Below are positions 27,526 through 36,649 of a DNA stretch of 64,000 nt, in pieces (the stretch's first letter is position 1; each line of letters opens with the position of its first letter). The notes under the pieces are model-generated. The model was not told the DNA's origin. It saw nothing but the letters and a program-made list of their open reading frames with translations, and ran no database searches. The position numbers and the translations under genes are program-made. Source of the stretch: Skermanella stibiiresistens SB22 (GTDB lineage: Bacteria > Pseudomonadota > Alphaproteobacteria > Azospirillales > Azospirillaceae); assembly GCF_000576635.1 (NCBI RefSeq), contig NZ_AVFL01000018.1, positions 1 to 64,000 on the forward strand, in the 5' to 3' direction.

Positions 27526-29358
27526 ATGGATCTGCGGAATATCGCCATCATCGCACACGTCGACCATGGCAAGACCACATTGGTCGACGTGTTGCTTCGT
27601 CAATCCGGTTCCTTTCGCGAAAACCAGCAGGTCGCCGAACGGGCGATGGACAGCAACGACCTGGAGCGTGAGCGCGGCATCACCATCCTCGCCAAGTGCA
27701 CGTCCGTGTTGTGGGACGGCACCCGGATCAACATCGTCGACACCCCTGGCCACGCCGATTTCGGCGGCGAGGTCGAGCGCATCCTGAGCATGGTCGACGG
27801 CGTCGTCGTGCTGGTGGACGCCGCCGAGGGCCCGCTGCCGCAGACCAAGTTCGTGGTCGGCAAGGCGCTGAAGCTCGGTCTGCGCCCCATCGTCGTGATC
27901 AACAAGGTGGACCGTCCGGACGCCCGTCCGCACGAGGTCCATGACGAGGTGTTCGATCTGTTCGCCGCCCTCGAGGCGAACGACGAGCAGCTCGACTTCC
28001 CGACCCTGTTCGCGTCCGGCCGCAACGGCTGGGCCGCCGAGAGCCTGGAAGCCGAGCGCGTCGACATGAAGCCGCTGTTCGAGCTGGTCCGCCGCCATGT
28101 GCCGTCGCCGAAGGTCGCCGCCAACAAGGACGACCCGAACTTCACGATGCTGGTGACGACGCTGGAAGCCAATCCCTATCTGGGCCGCATCCTGACGGGC
28201 CGGATCGAGACCGGCACCGCCCGCGCCAACATGCAGATCAAGTCGCTGTCGCGGGACGGCAAGGTGATCGAGACGGGCCGCATCTCCAAGCTGCTGGCCT
28301 TCCGCGGCCTGGAGCGCGTCGGTGTGGACGAGGCGCAGGCGGGTGACATCGTCGCCATCGCCGGCCTGACCAAGACCACCGTCGCCGACACCATCTGCGA
28401 TCCCGCCGTCGACACCGCCCTGCCGGCCCAGCCGATCGACCCGCCGACCCTGGCGATGACCTTCTCGGTCAACGACAGCCCGCTGGCCGGCCGCGAGGGT
28501 GACAAGGTCACCAGCCGCATGATCCGCGACCGGCTGTTCCGCGAAGTCGAGGGCAATGTCGCCCTGAAGGTCAGCGAGACCGAGGGCGCCGACGCCTTCG
28601 AGGTCGCCGGCCGCGGCGAGCTTCAGCTGGGCATCCTGATCGAGACCATGCGCCGCGAGGGGTTCGAGTTGTCGATCTCGCGTCCGCGCGTGCTGTTCCA
28701 GAGCGACCCGGTCACCGGCCAGCGCCTGGAGCCGATCGAGGAGGTCGTGATCGACGTCGACGAGGAGTTCTCGGGCAGCGTCGTCCAGAAGGTCTCCGAG
28801 CGCAAGGGCGACCTGATCGAGATGAAGCCGTCGGGTGCCGGCAAGTCGCGCCTGGTGTTCCATGTCCCGTCGCGTGGCCTGATCGGCTACCAGAGCGAGT
28901 TCATGACCGACACCCGCGGCACCGGCCTGATGAACCGGCTGTTCCACGGCTATGCCCCGTACAAGGGTTCGATCGCGTCGCGCCACACGGGCGTCCTGAT
29001 CTCCAACGGCGACGGCATGGCGGTCGCCTACGCGCTGTGGAACCTGGAAGACCGCGGCCCGATGATGATCGATCCCGGCGTTCCGGTTTACCAGGGCATG
29101 ATCATCGGCGAGCACACCCGCGGCAACGACCTGGAAGTCAATGTCCTGAAGGGCAAGCAGCTGACCAACATCCGCGCCGCCGGCAAGGACGAGGCGGTTC
29201 GGCTGACCAACCCGATCGTGATGACCTTGGAGAAGGCGATGTCCTACATCGCCGACGACGAGTTGCTGGAAGTGACGCCGAAGTCGATCCGGCTGCGCAA
29301 GAAGCACCTCGATCCCAACGAGCGCAAGCGCGCCTCGAAGCAGGCCGAGGCCAGCTGA
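27526..29358 (+). CDS. typA: translational GTPase TypA/BipA
   Basis: 610 residues, the normal length, from the ATG at 27526 ([18 protein letters not shown]). G1 HVDHGKTT (11-18), G2 region [12 protein letters not shown]3 [14 protein letters not shown] and G4 [10 protein letters not shown] are all present. The C-terminal ribosome-binding region includes [19 protein letters not shown]. Ribosome-associated GTPase used in stress and cold adaptation. A hairpin terminator follows. Confidence 0.97.
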   Translation: MDLRNIAIIAHVDHGKTTLVDVLLRQSGSFRENQQVAERAMDSNDLERERGITILAKCTSVLWDGTRINIVDTPGHADFGGEVERILSMVDGVVVLVDAAEGPLPQTKFVVGKALKLGLRPIVVINKVDRPDARPHEVHDEVFDLFAALEANDEQLDFPTLFASGRNGWAAESLEAERVDMKPLFELVRRHVPSPKVAANKDDPNFTMLVTTLEANPYLGRILTGRIETGTARANMQIKSLSRDGKVIETGRISKLLAFRGLERVGVDEAQAGDIVAIAGLTKTTVADTICDPAVDTALPAQPIDPPTLAMTFSVNDSPLAGREGDKVTSRMIRDRLFREVEGNVALKVSETEGADAFEVAGRGELQLGILIETMRREGFELSISRPRVLFQSDPVTGQRLEPIEEVVIDVDEEFSGSVVQKVSERKGDLIEMKPSGAGKSRLVFHVPSRGLIGYQSEFMTDTRGTGLMNRLFHGYAPYKGSIASRHTGVLISNGDGMAVAYALWNLEDRGPMMIDPGVPVYQGMIIGEHTRGNDLEVNVLKGKQLTNIRAAGKDEAVRLTNPIVMTLEKAMSYIADDELLEVTPKSIRLRKKHLDPNERKRASKQAEAS

Positions 29359-29400
29359 TACCCGCTCGATCCCGCTCGATCCCGATCGAGCACCAAGCGG

Positions 29401-29434
29401 CGGCGCCCCACTCAGTGGGGCGCCGTTACTTTTT
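29401..29434. terminator. bidirectional terminator between typA and the WD40-cytochrome gene
   Basis: Inverted repeat with arms CGGCGCCCC and GGGGCGCCG (29401-29425) followed by TTACTTTTT on the plus strand. The last codons and the stop (29412-29414) of the opposing gene lie inside this hairpin. Confidence 0.8.
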
Positions 29435-30722
29435 CCAGCCAGCGGATCAGTTCCTCCCGCTCCTCGTCGTTGCCGATGGTCTGGACCGGCATCTTGGTGC
29501 CGGGCGTCACGACATCCGGCCCCCGCTTGAACAGGTCGCTGACCGTCTCCGGCGTCCAGACCAGATCGCCGTTCCGCAGAGCGTCCGAATACGGATAGCC
29601 CGGCACCGTCCCGATCCGGCGTCCGAACACGCCATGGAGCGTCGGCCCCGCCTTGTTGCCGCCATCGGCGGTGATCGTGTGGCAGGCGTCGCAGCGGCGG
29701 AACAGCCGCGCGCCCCGCTCCCCGCCATCCCCGGCCGAGGCCATGGCCACCGCCGGAGCGCCGGTCCGGATCTCGCCGCCCGTCGTCGTATCCCAGATGC
29801 GGATGGCGCCGTCGCCGCCCGCCGTCAGCAGCCGCCCGCCATCGGGCGTGAAAGCCAGCCCCCAGACCGGTCCGCGTTGCCCGGCGAGGGTATGGAGCAC
29901 CGGCCCCTCCCCCAGTGACCAAAGCGTCACCACGCCGTTGACGCCGGCTGCGGCGACCGTCAGCCCGTCCGGCGCCACCGCGACCGCTAGGACCGGGACG
30001 GGCTCGGCGTTCTCCAACTCGGGCCGCTCGGCGCCGGTCGCGAGGTCCCAAACCCGCACCCTGCCCTCGGCCCCGCCCGCGATCACGCTTCCGCCATCGG
30101 GTGTGACCCCCAGCGTGGTGAGCGGCATCCCGCCGCCGATCAGCTTGATCTCCGCGCCATCGCGCCGGTCCCAGACCCGGATGGTGCCATCCTCGCCGGC
30201 ACTGACGATCCGCCCGCCATCGGGCGTGAACGCCACGGCGTTGACGTTGCCGGCATGCCCGGTCAGTTCCGCGACCTGGGCGCCGGTCGCCAAGTCCCAC
30301 AGCCTCAGCGTCCTGTCCCACGCCGCCGACGCCGCGACTTGCCCATCGGGAGAGACCGCCACCGCCGCGACGCGGCCCTTGTGCCCGGTCATGACCCGCT
30401 CCGGCTCGGCCCCATCCAGCCGCCACAGCAGCACCCTGCCGTCATCCCCGCCGCTGACGATCCGCTCGCCAACAGGCCCACCGGCGGCGGTGAAGACCAC
30501 CCCGTTCACCGCCGCCTCATGCCCCCGCAGCCGGGCCACCGCCTTGGCGGCCTTGAGGTCCCAGACCATCACCGAGTAGTCGAAGCCGGCGCTGGCGACC
30601 GTTCCCCCATCGCCGGAAACAGCCACCCCCTTGACCATCCCGCCATGCCCGACGAGCTGCGCCTCGGCGACGCCGATGGTGATCATCATGGCCGCGGCGA
30701 CCAGCGGCAGGCGATGGATCAT
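29412..30722 (-). CDS. exported WD40 beta-propeller fused to a c-type cytochrome
   Basis: 436 residues from the ATG at 30722, chosen because it opens a signal peptide (MIHRLPLVAAAMMITIGVAEA). About seven WD40 blades follow (repeated VWDL/LWDL/IRVWDR ends with SPDG or TPDG turns). The last 95 residues form a mono-heme cytochrome c domain: CDACH heme site, GPTLHGVFGR, and the axial Met in KMPVQTIG. Periplasmic electron transfer linked to a protein-binding propeller is likely; partner unknown. Single gene, tail-to-tail with typA. Confidence 0.88.
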   Translation of the reverse strand: MIHRLPLVAAAMMITIGVAEAQLVGHGGMVKGVAVSGDGGTVASAGFDYSVMVWDLKAAKAVARLRGHEAAVNGVVFTAAGGPVGERIVSGGDDGRVLLWRLDGAEPERVMTGHKGRVAAVAVSPDGQVAASAAWDRTLRLWDLATGAQVAELTGHAGNVNAVAFTPDGGRIVSAGEDGTIRVWDRRDGAEIKLIGGGMPLTTLGVTPDGGSVIAGGAEGRVRVWDLATGAERPELENAEPVPVLAVAVAPDGLTVAAAGVNGVVTLWSLGEGPVLHTLAGQRGPVWGLAFTPDGGRLLTAGGDGAIRIWDTTTGGEIRTGAPAVAMASAGDGGERGARLFRRCDACHTITADGGNKAGPTLHGVFGRRIGTVPGYPYSDALRNGDLVWTPETVSDLFKRGPDVVTPGTKMPVQTIGNDEEREELIRWLEKVTAPH

Positions 30723-30877
30723 TGAACTGGTTTTGGGCACTCCGGCTGCTCCCTTCCGACCCCTGGGATCAAGATAGGTTTGGATCGCTGGCAGGGGCAT
30801 AGCGTATTGTGCGGTTGGTGCCAAAAAGCATGGCGCGGCGCTACTCGGACCTTACCCGCGAACGATCGGAAAACACC

Positions 30878-31153
30878 ATGGCGACACCAGAATGGAAATC
30901 TCGCGAAATGCCTCGCGCCATTTCCGCGGCTGATGCCAGACGTCAATTCCCAACCCTGCTCAAGCGCGCAGCCAAAGGAGAGACTGTCATCATCACTCAA
31001 CGCGGCGTGCCGGTCGCGCGACTAGTCCCCCACGAGAAGTCCCCAATCGATGCGGATCGTTCTCTGGCATGGAAACGTCTGCTGGCGACTTTGGAAGAGG
31101 GCTTGAGTATTGATGAGGGGATATTGAACCGCGACGGATTATATGACCGATGA
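30878..31153 (+). CDS. Phd/YefM-family antitoxin without a toxin partner
   Basis: 91 residues from the ATG at 30878. The N-terminal DNA-binding fold is clear: ISAADARRQFPTLLKRAAKGETVIITQRG and VARLVP, then a charged toxin-binding tail ending DGLYDR. Antitoxins of this type are normally followed directly by a PIN or Doc toxin. The frame after it (from an ATG at 31143) encodes nothing toxin-like and runs into a palindromic repeat, so the partner appears deleted. Confidence 0.85.
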   Translation: MATPEWKSREMPRAISAADARRQFPTLLKRAAKGETVIITQRGVPVARLVPHEKSPIDADRSLAWKRLLATLEEGLSIDEGILNRDGLYDR

Positions 31154-31226
31154 GCACTCGCGGTTATATGAATTCCAGAGTACCAAGTACCTGTGCCTTT
31201 TTTTACATGATTTCAGGCGTTTAGCC

Positions 31227-31304
31227 GTAGGTCGGCTACAGCGGAGCGGCAGCCGACACCAACTCGCCTGCTTGTCGGGTGCCGCTTCGCTCTACCCGAT
31301 CTAC
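31227..31304. repeat. 78-bp dispersed palindromic repeat, copy 2
   Basis: Same length and outline as the repeat at 3181-3258, starting GTAGGTCGGCTA. The arms have diverged at about five positions from perfect pairing. It lies in the 197-bp gap between the orphan antitoxin and the NitT/TauT ABC operon. Confidence 0.8.
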
Positions 31305-31350
31305 CGACTCTCCACCGCCAACTATTTGATTTGTATAAACTTCACGACCT

Positions 31351-32148
31351 TCAGGCGGACACCGCCATGGCGTCGGCGCGGATCGTCTCGACGCGGATCT
31401 CCTCGGTCAGGCGGGCCTTGTGGTCGGCGAACTCCTGGGTGGTCTTGACCTTGTAGGTGCGGGGGTGCGGCATGTCGATCGGGATGTCGCACTTGATCCG
31501 GCCCGGCCGTGCCGTCATCACGACGACGCGGTTCGCCAGGAAGATCGCCTCTTCGATGTCGTGGGTGACGAACAGCACCGTCTTCTGATCCGACTCCCAG
31601 ATGCCCAGCAACAGCTCCTGCATCAGGGCGCGGGTCTGGTGGTCGAGGGCGCCGAATGGTTCGTCCAGCAGGAGGACCTTGGGATCGTTGGCCAGAGCGC
31701 GCGCCAGCGCCGTCCGCTGCTTCATGCCGCCGGACAGCGTCTTGGGGAAGTGGTCGGCGAACTGGCGGAGCCCCACCCGCTCCAGGAAATAGTCGGAGAT
31801 CTCCTTCTGTTGGGGTTTCGGCAGGCCCTTCTCGCGCAGGCCGAAGCAGATGTTGTCCCGCACCGTCATCCAGGGGAACAGGCTGTAGGACTGGAAGACC
31901 ATGCCGCGATCGGGACCCGGTCCTCCGACCGGCTGGCCGTCCATCAGGACCCGGCCGGAACTCGGCTGGTCCAGGCCGGCGACGATGCGCAGCAGGGTGG
32001 ACTTGCCGCAGCCGGATGGGCCCAGGATGGTGATGAAATCGTTGTCGGCGACTTGCAGGTCGGTCGGCTGGAGCGCCACCGTATCCGCGCCACCGCGCCG
32101 CGCCGGAGGGAAGACCCGCCCGACGCCTTCGATGCTCAAGCTGCTCAT
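31351..32148 (-). CDS. NitT/TauT-type ABC transporter ATP-binding protein
   Basis: 265 residues from the ATG at 32148, which overlaps the permease stop. Walker A GPSGCGKST, Q-loop VFQSYSLFPWMTV, signature LSGGMKQR, Walker B LLLDEPFGALD, H-loop FVTHDIEEA. This sequence set belongs to the nitrate/sulfonate/taurine importer class. Last gene of a three-gene operon. Confidence 0.92.
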   Translation of the reverse strand: MSSLSIEGVGRVFPPARRGGADTVALQPTDLQVADNDFITILGPSGCGKSTLLRIVAGLDQPSSGRVLMDGQPVGGPGPDRGMVFQSYSLFPWMTVRDNICFGLREKGLPKPQQKEISDYFLERVGLRQFADHFPKTLSGGMKQRTALARALANDPKVLLLDEPFGALDHQTRALMQELLLGIWESDQKTVLFVTHDIEEAIFLANRVVVMTARPGRIKCDIPIDMPHPRTYKVKTTQEFADHKARLTEEIRVETIRADAMAVSA

Positions 32149-32930
32149 GATGCCGCCCAGGAGAACAGGTGCCTGTTCAATTGCTTGAACAGGTAGTCGG
32201 AGACCAGCCCGATGACGCCGATCACGAAGATGCCGAAGATCATCTGGCCCGTGTCCAGGAACCGCTGGGCGTCGATGATCATGAAGCCGATGCCGGCGCT
32301 GGCGCCGATCAGCTCCGCGACGATCACGTAGGTCCAGGCCCAGCCGAGCACCAGACGGAGCGTCTCGAAGATCTGGGGCGCCGCGGCGGGCAGCATCACC
32401 CGCAGCACGACGCCGCGGTTCCTGGCGCCCAGCGTGTATGCCGCCTCGACCAGTTCGGCCCGCGTGCCGCCGACGATCACCGCGACCATCAAACAGATCT
32501 GGAAGACGGCGCCGATGAAGATCACCGACAGCTTCTGCGCCTCGCCCACTCCCGCCCACAGGATCAGCAACGGGATGAAGGCCGACGCCGGCAGGTAGCG
32601 CGCGAAGGAGATCAGCGGCTCGAAGAACGCCTCCACCGACTTGAAGGCGCCCATGGCGATGCCCAGGGGCACCGCCACCGCCGTGGCGATCAGGAAGCCC
32701 CCCAGCACGCGGCCGACCGTGACCGCGACGTCGCCGAGGAAGCCGAACTCGAAGAACAGGCCATAGCCGGCCAGCAAGGTGGCCCCGGGACCCGCCAGGA
32801 ACAGGGGTTTGACCAGACCGCTGGCGGTGACGGCCCACCAGAGGGCCACCACCACGACGAAACCAAGGATACCCAGCGTGATCCGGCGTCCGGAGGACAC
32901 CGGCTTCAAAGGCGTGAACCACTTACTCAT
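32145..32930 (-). CDS. NitT/TauT-type ABC transporter permease
   Basis: 261 residues, six hydrophobic helices. The cytoplasmic coupling loop EAAYTLGARNRGVVLRVMLPAAAPQIF is presented as in SsuC/TauC (conserved EAA-x3-G pattern), and RYLPASAFIPLLILWAG precedes it. It starts 12 bp downstream of the binding-protein gene. Confidence 0.9.
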   Translation of the reverse strand: MSKWFTPLKPVSSGRRITLGILGFVVVVALWWAVTASGLVKPLFLAGPGATLLAGYGLFFEFGFLGDVAVTVGRVLGGFLIATAVAVPLGIAMGAFKSVEAFFEPLISFARYLPASAFIPLLILWAGVGEAQKLSVIFIGAVFQICLMVAVIVGGTRAELVEAAYTLGARNRGVVLRVMLPAAAPQIFETLRLVLGWAWTYVIVAELIGASAGIGFMIIDAQRFLDTGQMIFGIFVIGVIGLVSDYLFKQLNRHLFSWAAS

Positions 32931-32942
32931 CAGGCGGGCGGC

Positions 32943-33896
32943 TCACTTCACGAACGAGGCGTCGACCATGGGGTCGGTATCGGCCGGACGGCGGACCAGC
33001 TTGGCCTCGACCATGATCTCGTTGGCCTCCTTCAGGAACTTCGGCAGCGTCTCGCTCATGTAGGTCTTGTTCATGTCGCGGTCGTACCACTTGACGAACT
33101 TGGCCGAGTCCTTGAACTGCTCCGGCGTCTGGTTGACATCGGCGCCCATGATCTTGAAGGATTCGTCGGGCTGGGCCTTGATCAAGTCCAGCGCCTCGAA
33201 CCACGACTTGACCATCGCCTGGACGACCTTGGGGTTCTTGGCGATGTAGTCGGGCTGGAACGCCAGGGTGTCGACGATGACGCCGGGCGTTTCGGCGGAG
33301 GTGACGATGATCTTGCCGGCGTTGTTCGACCGCACGGTCGACAGGTACGGCTCGTACGTCACCGCCACGTCGAACTGGCCGGCGACGAAGGCGTTGGCGG
33401 CGTCCTTCGGCTCCAGGTTGGTCAGCTTGACGTCGTCCAGCTTCATACCTTGCTGTTTAAGCAGATAGGCCAGCCAGAACTGGGGTACGCCGCCGAACTG
33501 GACGGCGACCGACTTGCCCTTGGCCTCCTTGAGCGAGCCGATGCCCTCACGCGCCGCGACGCCGTCACCGCCCGCCGAGGTGTCGAGCGTCAGCACCTGG
33601 GTCACCGGCACGCCACTCGACGCGTACAGGATGTGGGTATCGACGGTCGTGGCGATGGCCTGGACGTCGCCGGACGCCATCGCTTGGTGCCGGTTGGAGG
33701 TCGGCATCTTCTTGATCTCGACCTGGATGCCGTTGCGCTCGAAGATGCCAGCCTTCTGAGCCAGCGTGATAGGGGCGAAGCCCGTCCAGCCGCTCATCGC
33801 CAAGGTCACCTTGGGCAGGTCGGCGGCCAACGCCGATGTGGAGACGCCCACCGCCACGGATACCGCGGCGAAAGCGCCGAACCATCGTCTGATCAT
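32943..33896 (-). CDS. NitT/TauT-type ABC substrate-binding protein
   Basis: 317 residues with a signal peptide (MIRRWFGAFAAVSVAVGVST, cleavage ALA-ADL). Type II periplasmic binding fold of the SsuA/TauA/ThiY group: KVTLAMSGWTGFAPITLAQKAGIF, then MASGDVQAI and QFDVAVTYEPYL. The ligand may be a sulfonate, nitrate, pyrimidine precursor or similar; no adjacent enzyme gene settles it. Confidence 0.88.
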   Translation of the reverse strand: MIRRWFGAFAAVSVAVGVSTSALAADLPKVTLAMSGWTGFAPITLAQKAGIFERNGIQVEIKKMPTSNRHQAMASGDVQAIATTVDTHILYASSGVPVTQVLTLDTSAGGDGVAAREGIGSLKEAKGKSVAVQFGGVPQFWLAYLLKQQGMKLDDVKLTNLEPKDAANAFVAGQFDVAVTYEPYLSTVRSNNAGKIIVTSAETPGVIVDTLAFQPDYIAKNPKVVQAMVKSWFEALDLIKAQPDESFKIMGADVNQTPEQFKDSAKFVKWYDRDMNKTYMSETLPKFLKEANEIMVEAKLVRRPADTDPMVDASFVK

Positions 33897-34149
33897 TGAA
33901 AGTCATCCTGTTTTAATGCGCTGCGGCAACCCGGAGTGTTCCACAGCGACACCGCGCTGTGAAGGGGGCGCCGTCGCGCCAGCCAACAAGGGGTACGCCA
34001 CCGCGATCCGATTTTTCATAACCTTCGATTAACCATATTCCTGTTCTCTTTCTCGGTGGCCCGAATGGTGTATCGTAACGATAGCGCAGCCCGTGCCAGC
34101 ACCCCTGTTTCAACCACCTGATCACAGCCCGTCACAGGACCCCGCCCGC

Positions 34150-35541
34150 ATGACGCAGAAATTCGCTCCCGCCGCCTTCGTGTCGCTGGCGCTCTTGGCG
34201 CCAGCGCCGGTGCTGGCGCAACCCCCAGCGGCGACACCGGTCAAGGCGACCGCTCCGGCCGCCCAGGCGGCCTCCTCCCAGAACGCGATCGACGAGCGGG
34301 CGCTGGGCCTGTTCAGCGAGGTGTTCGAGCGCGTGCGCGGGCAATATGTCGAGAAGGTCACCGACGACCAGCTCGTCAAGGCCGCGATCAACGGCATGCT
34401 GACCTCGCTCGATCCCCATTCCAGCTTCCTGGACACCGACGACTTCACCGAGATGCAGGTCCAGACCCGCGGCGAGTTCGGTGGCCTGGGAATCGAGGTC
34501 ACGCTGGAGAACGGCTACGTCAAGGTGATCTCGCCGATCGACGACACGCCGGCGGCCCGCGCCGGCTTCCAGACCGGCGACCTGATCACCCAGATCGACG
34601 GGGAGCCGGTCCAAGGGCTCAGCCTGAAGCAGGCGGTCGACAAGATGCGTGGGCCGGTCGGCCAGCCGATCAAGGTGATGGTCCGCCGCGGACAGGCGGA
34701 GACGACCCCGTTCGAGGTCAGCCTGACCCGCGAGGTGATCAAGAGCCAGCCGGTCAAGTCGCGGGCGGAAGGCGATGTCGGCTATATCCGGATCACCGGC
34801 TTCAGCCGCCAGACCCAGCCGGGCCTGGAGAAGGCGGTGCAGACGCTCCAGCAGCAGCTTGGCTCCAAGCTGATCGGCTATGTCATCGACTTGCGCAACA
34901 ACCCCGGCGGCTTGCTGGACCAGGCGGTCTCGGTCGCCGACAGCTTCATCGACAAGGGCAACATCGTCTCCACGCGGGGCCGCGACGGGGTCGAGACCCA
35001 GCGGTTCGACGCGGCGGCCGGTGACCTGACCAAGGGCTTGCCGATCGTGGTGCTGGTCAACGGCGGTTCGGCCTCCGCCTCGGAGATCGTGGCCGGCGCG
35101 TTGCAGGATCAGCACCGGGCGGTCCTGATGGGGACCCAGACCTTCGGCAAGGGTTCCGTCCAGACGATCATGCCGCTCCGCGACCAGAAGGCCATGAAGA
35201 TCACCACGGCGCGCTACTACACGCCGTCGGGCCGGTCGATCCAAGCGCTCGGCGTCACCCCCGACATCACCGTGGAACAGGCAAAGCTTGAGAAGGTGGC
35301 CCAAGCGCCGGGACGGAAGGAAGCCGACCTGCGCGGCGCCCTGAGCAACGACACCCTGAAGAACCAGCCGGCCACGCCGCCCGCCACCGGCGCCGCGGCC
35401 CCCAAGTCGGACGCCGTACCGGGCAGCGCCGAGGATTACCAGTTGCAGCGCGCGGTCGACCTGCTGATCGGCACCTCGCTGTTCCGCCAGCTTCCCAGCC
35501 AGCCCCAGGCGAACCCGATGGTGACCAAGACCTCCGGCTAA
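34150..35541 (+). CDS. ctpA: carboxy-terminal processing serine protease (S41)
   Basis: 463 residues from the ATG at 34150; the frame extends upstream to a GTG at 34093, but the ATG opens the signal peptide (FVSLALLAPAPVLA). A PDZ domain covers about 85-170 (GGLGIEVTLENGYVKV, GDLITQIDGEPV). The catalytic Ser is in NGGSASASE and the Lys in TFGKGSVQT. Tail-specific protease acting in the periplasm, often on cell-wall enzymes or regulators. Monocistronic, followed by a perfect terminator. Confidence 0.93.
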   Translation: MTQKFAPAAFVSLALLAPAPVLAQPPAATPVKATAPAAQAASSQNAIDERALGLFSEVFERVRGQYVEKVTDDQLVKAAINGMLTSLDPHSSFLDTDDFTEMQVQTRGEFGGLGIEVTLENGYVKVISPIDDTPAARAGFQTGDLITQIDGEPVQGLSLKQAVDKMRGPVGQPIKVMVRRGQAETTPFEVSLTREVIKSQPVKSRAEGDVGYIRITGFSRQTQPGLEKAVQTLQQQLGSKLIGYVIDLRNNPGGLLDQAVSVADSFIDKGNIVSTRGRDGVETQRFDAAAGDLTKGLPIVVLVNGGSASASEIVAGALQDQHRAVLMGTQTFGKGSVQTIMPLRDQKAMKITTARYYTPSGRSIQALGVTPDITVEQAKLEKVAQAPGRKEADLRGALSNDTLKNQPATPPATGAAAPKSDAVPGSAEDYQLQRAVDLLIGTSLFRQLPSQPQANPMVTKTSG

Positions 35542-35574
35542 CACCGCCGGTCCAGACGAGGATCGGCCCAAACA

Positions 35575-35615
35575 AAAAAGGCCCCTCCCGGTCCAACGCC
35601 GGGAGGGGCCTTTTT
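35575..35615. terminator. bidirectional Rho-independent terminator between ctpA and motA
   Basis: Perfect 17-bp arms (A5 GGCCCCTCCCGG and its complement) around a 7-nt loop, with A-run and T-run flanks. It serves ctpA on the plus strand and motA on the minus strand. Confidence 0.95.
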
Positions 35616-35628
35616 CGCTATCCTCCGT

Positions 35629-36495
35629 TCAGACCGGGGGAAGCGAGTTCAGCTTTTCCTCGACCTCGGCGAAACTTGGCATGTATTCATGCGAGATCGC
35701 CTTACGGCCGGTCTCGACGCTGATCTGCGGCGCTTGGCCATGCAGGTGGGCGGTGATGATCACGCGGATCACGTGGTAGAACTTGATCTCGTCGTCGTAG
35801 ATGCCTTTCAGGCGGGTCGCGATCGGGCCGAAGATGCCATAGGCCAGCAACACGCCCAGGAAGGTTCCGACCAGCGCGCCGCCGATCATCTTGCCGAGCA
35901 CGGGCGGTGGTTCGTTCAGCGAGCCCATGGTCTTGACCACGCCCAGCACGGCGGCGACGATGCCCAGCGCCGGCAGGGCGTCGGCCATGCCCTGGAACGC
36001 GTGGGCGACGTGCTCGCCCTCCGCGTGGAAGCCCTTGATCTCGCGGTCCATGATCTCCTCGACCTGGTGCGGGTCGTCCTGGCTCATGGACACCATGCGC
36101 AGGTAGTCGCAGATGAGATCCTGCGCGAAGTGATCGTGGTTGATCTTGGGATAGGCCTGGAAGATGGCGCTTTCACCGGGCTTTTCGATATGGGGCTCGA
36201 TCGCGACGGTGCCCTTGTTCTTGGCCAGCTTGAGCAGTTGGAACATCAGCGTCAGGATGTCCATGTAGTCGGCCTTCTTGAACTTGGCTCCCTTCAGGAC
36301 CTTTGCCATGTCCTTCAGCGCGTGCTTGATGCCGTGCCCGCTGTTGGAGATCAGGAAAGTGCCGACGGCGGCGCCGCCGATCGTCGCCATCTCGTGCGGC
36401 AAGGCATGCAGCACGATTTCCATATTGCCGCCAGTCGCCGCGTAAACGCCGAAGACGCAAATGAAGAGAAAAACGAGTCCACCGATTGCAAGCAT
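35629..36495 (-). CDS. motA: flagellar motor stator protein MotA
   Basis: 288 residues with four membrane helices: two near the N-terminus (MLAIGGLVFLFICVFGV, and ATIGGAAVGTFLI) and two near 195-250 (LPALGIVAAVLGVVKTMG and GGALVGTFLGVLLAYGIF). The cytoplasmic loop carries charged residues that contact FliG. The conserved prolines around PALGIVAAVLG and LNEPPPVLG are present. Uses the proton gradient to turn the flagellum together with MotB. Unusually, motB is divergent rather than downstream. Confidence 0.93.
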   Translation of the reverse strand: MLAIGGLVFLFICVFGVYAATGGNMEIVLHALPHEMATIGGAAVGTFLISNSGHGIKHALKDMAKVLKGAKFKKADYMDILTLMFQLLKLAKNKGTVAIEPHIEKPGESAIFQAYPKINHDHFAQDLICDYLRMVSMSQDDPHQVEEIMDREIKGFHAEGEHVAHAFQGMADALPALGIVAAVLGVVKTMGSLNEPPPVLGKMIGGALVGTFLGVLLAYGIFGPIATRLKGIYDDEIKFYHVIRVIITAHLHGQAPQISVETGRKAISHEYMPSFAEVEEKLNSLPPV

Positions 36496-36649
36496 GACCG
36501 TCCGACTTGCCGATAAAGAAATGTTTACGTTCTTCCGTCAATTTGACCACCTTGTCACGCTGGTAAAAGCGCTAAAGCGCGGCAAAAATCTACGCAAGAC
36601 CAACGCATCCTGTCGTGTAAGTCTTAATATTTCGTCATTCAGGTGAGTC

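Noticed and set aside
27511-30426. Very long open frame on the minus strand opposite typA (also 5342-7888 and 8318-10768)
   Set aside because: These are antisense shadows favoured by high GC; their translations are Arg/His/Asp-rich without family motifs, and the opposite strand encodes clear enzymes.
36509-36516. GCCGATAA, a perfect sigma-28 minus-10 octamer upstream of motB
   Set aside because: No TAAA-type minus-35 box lies at the required 11-bp spacing upstream, so it is not called a promoter.
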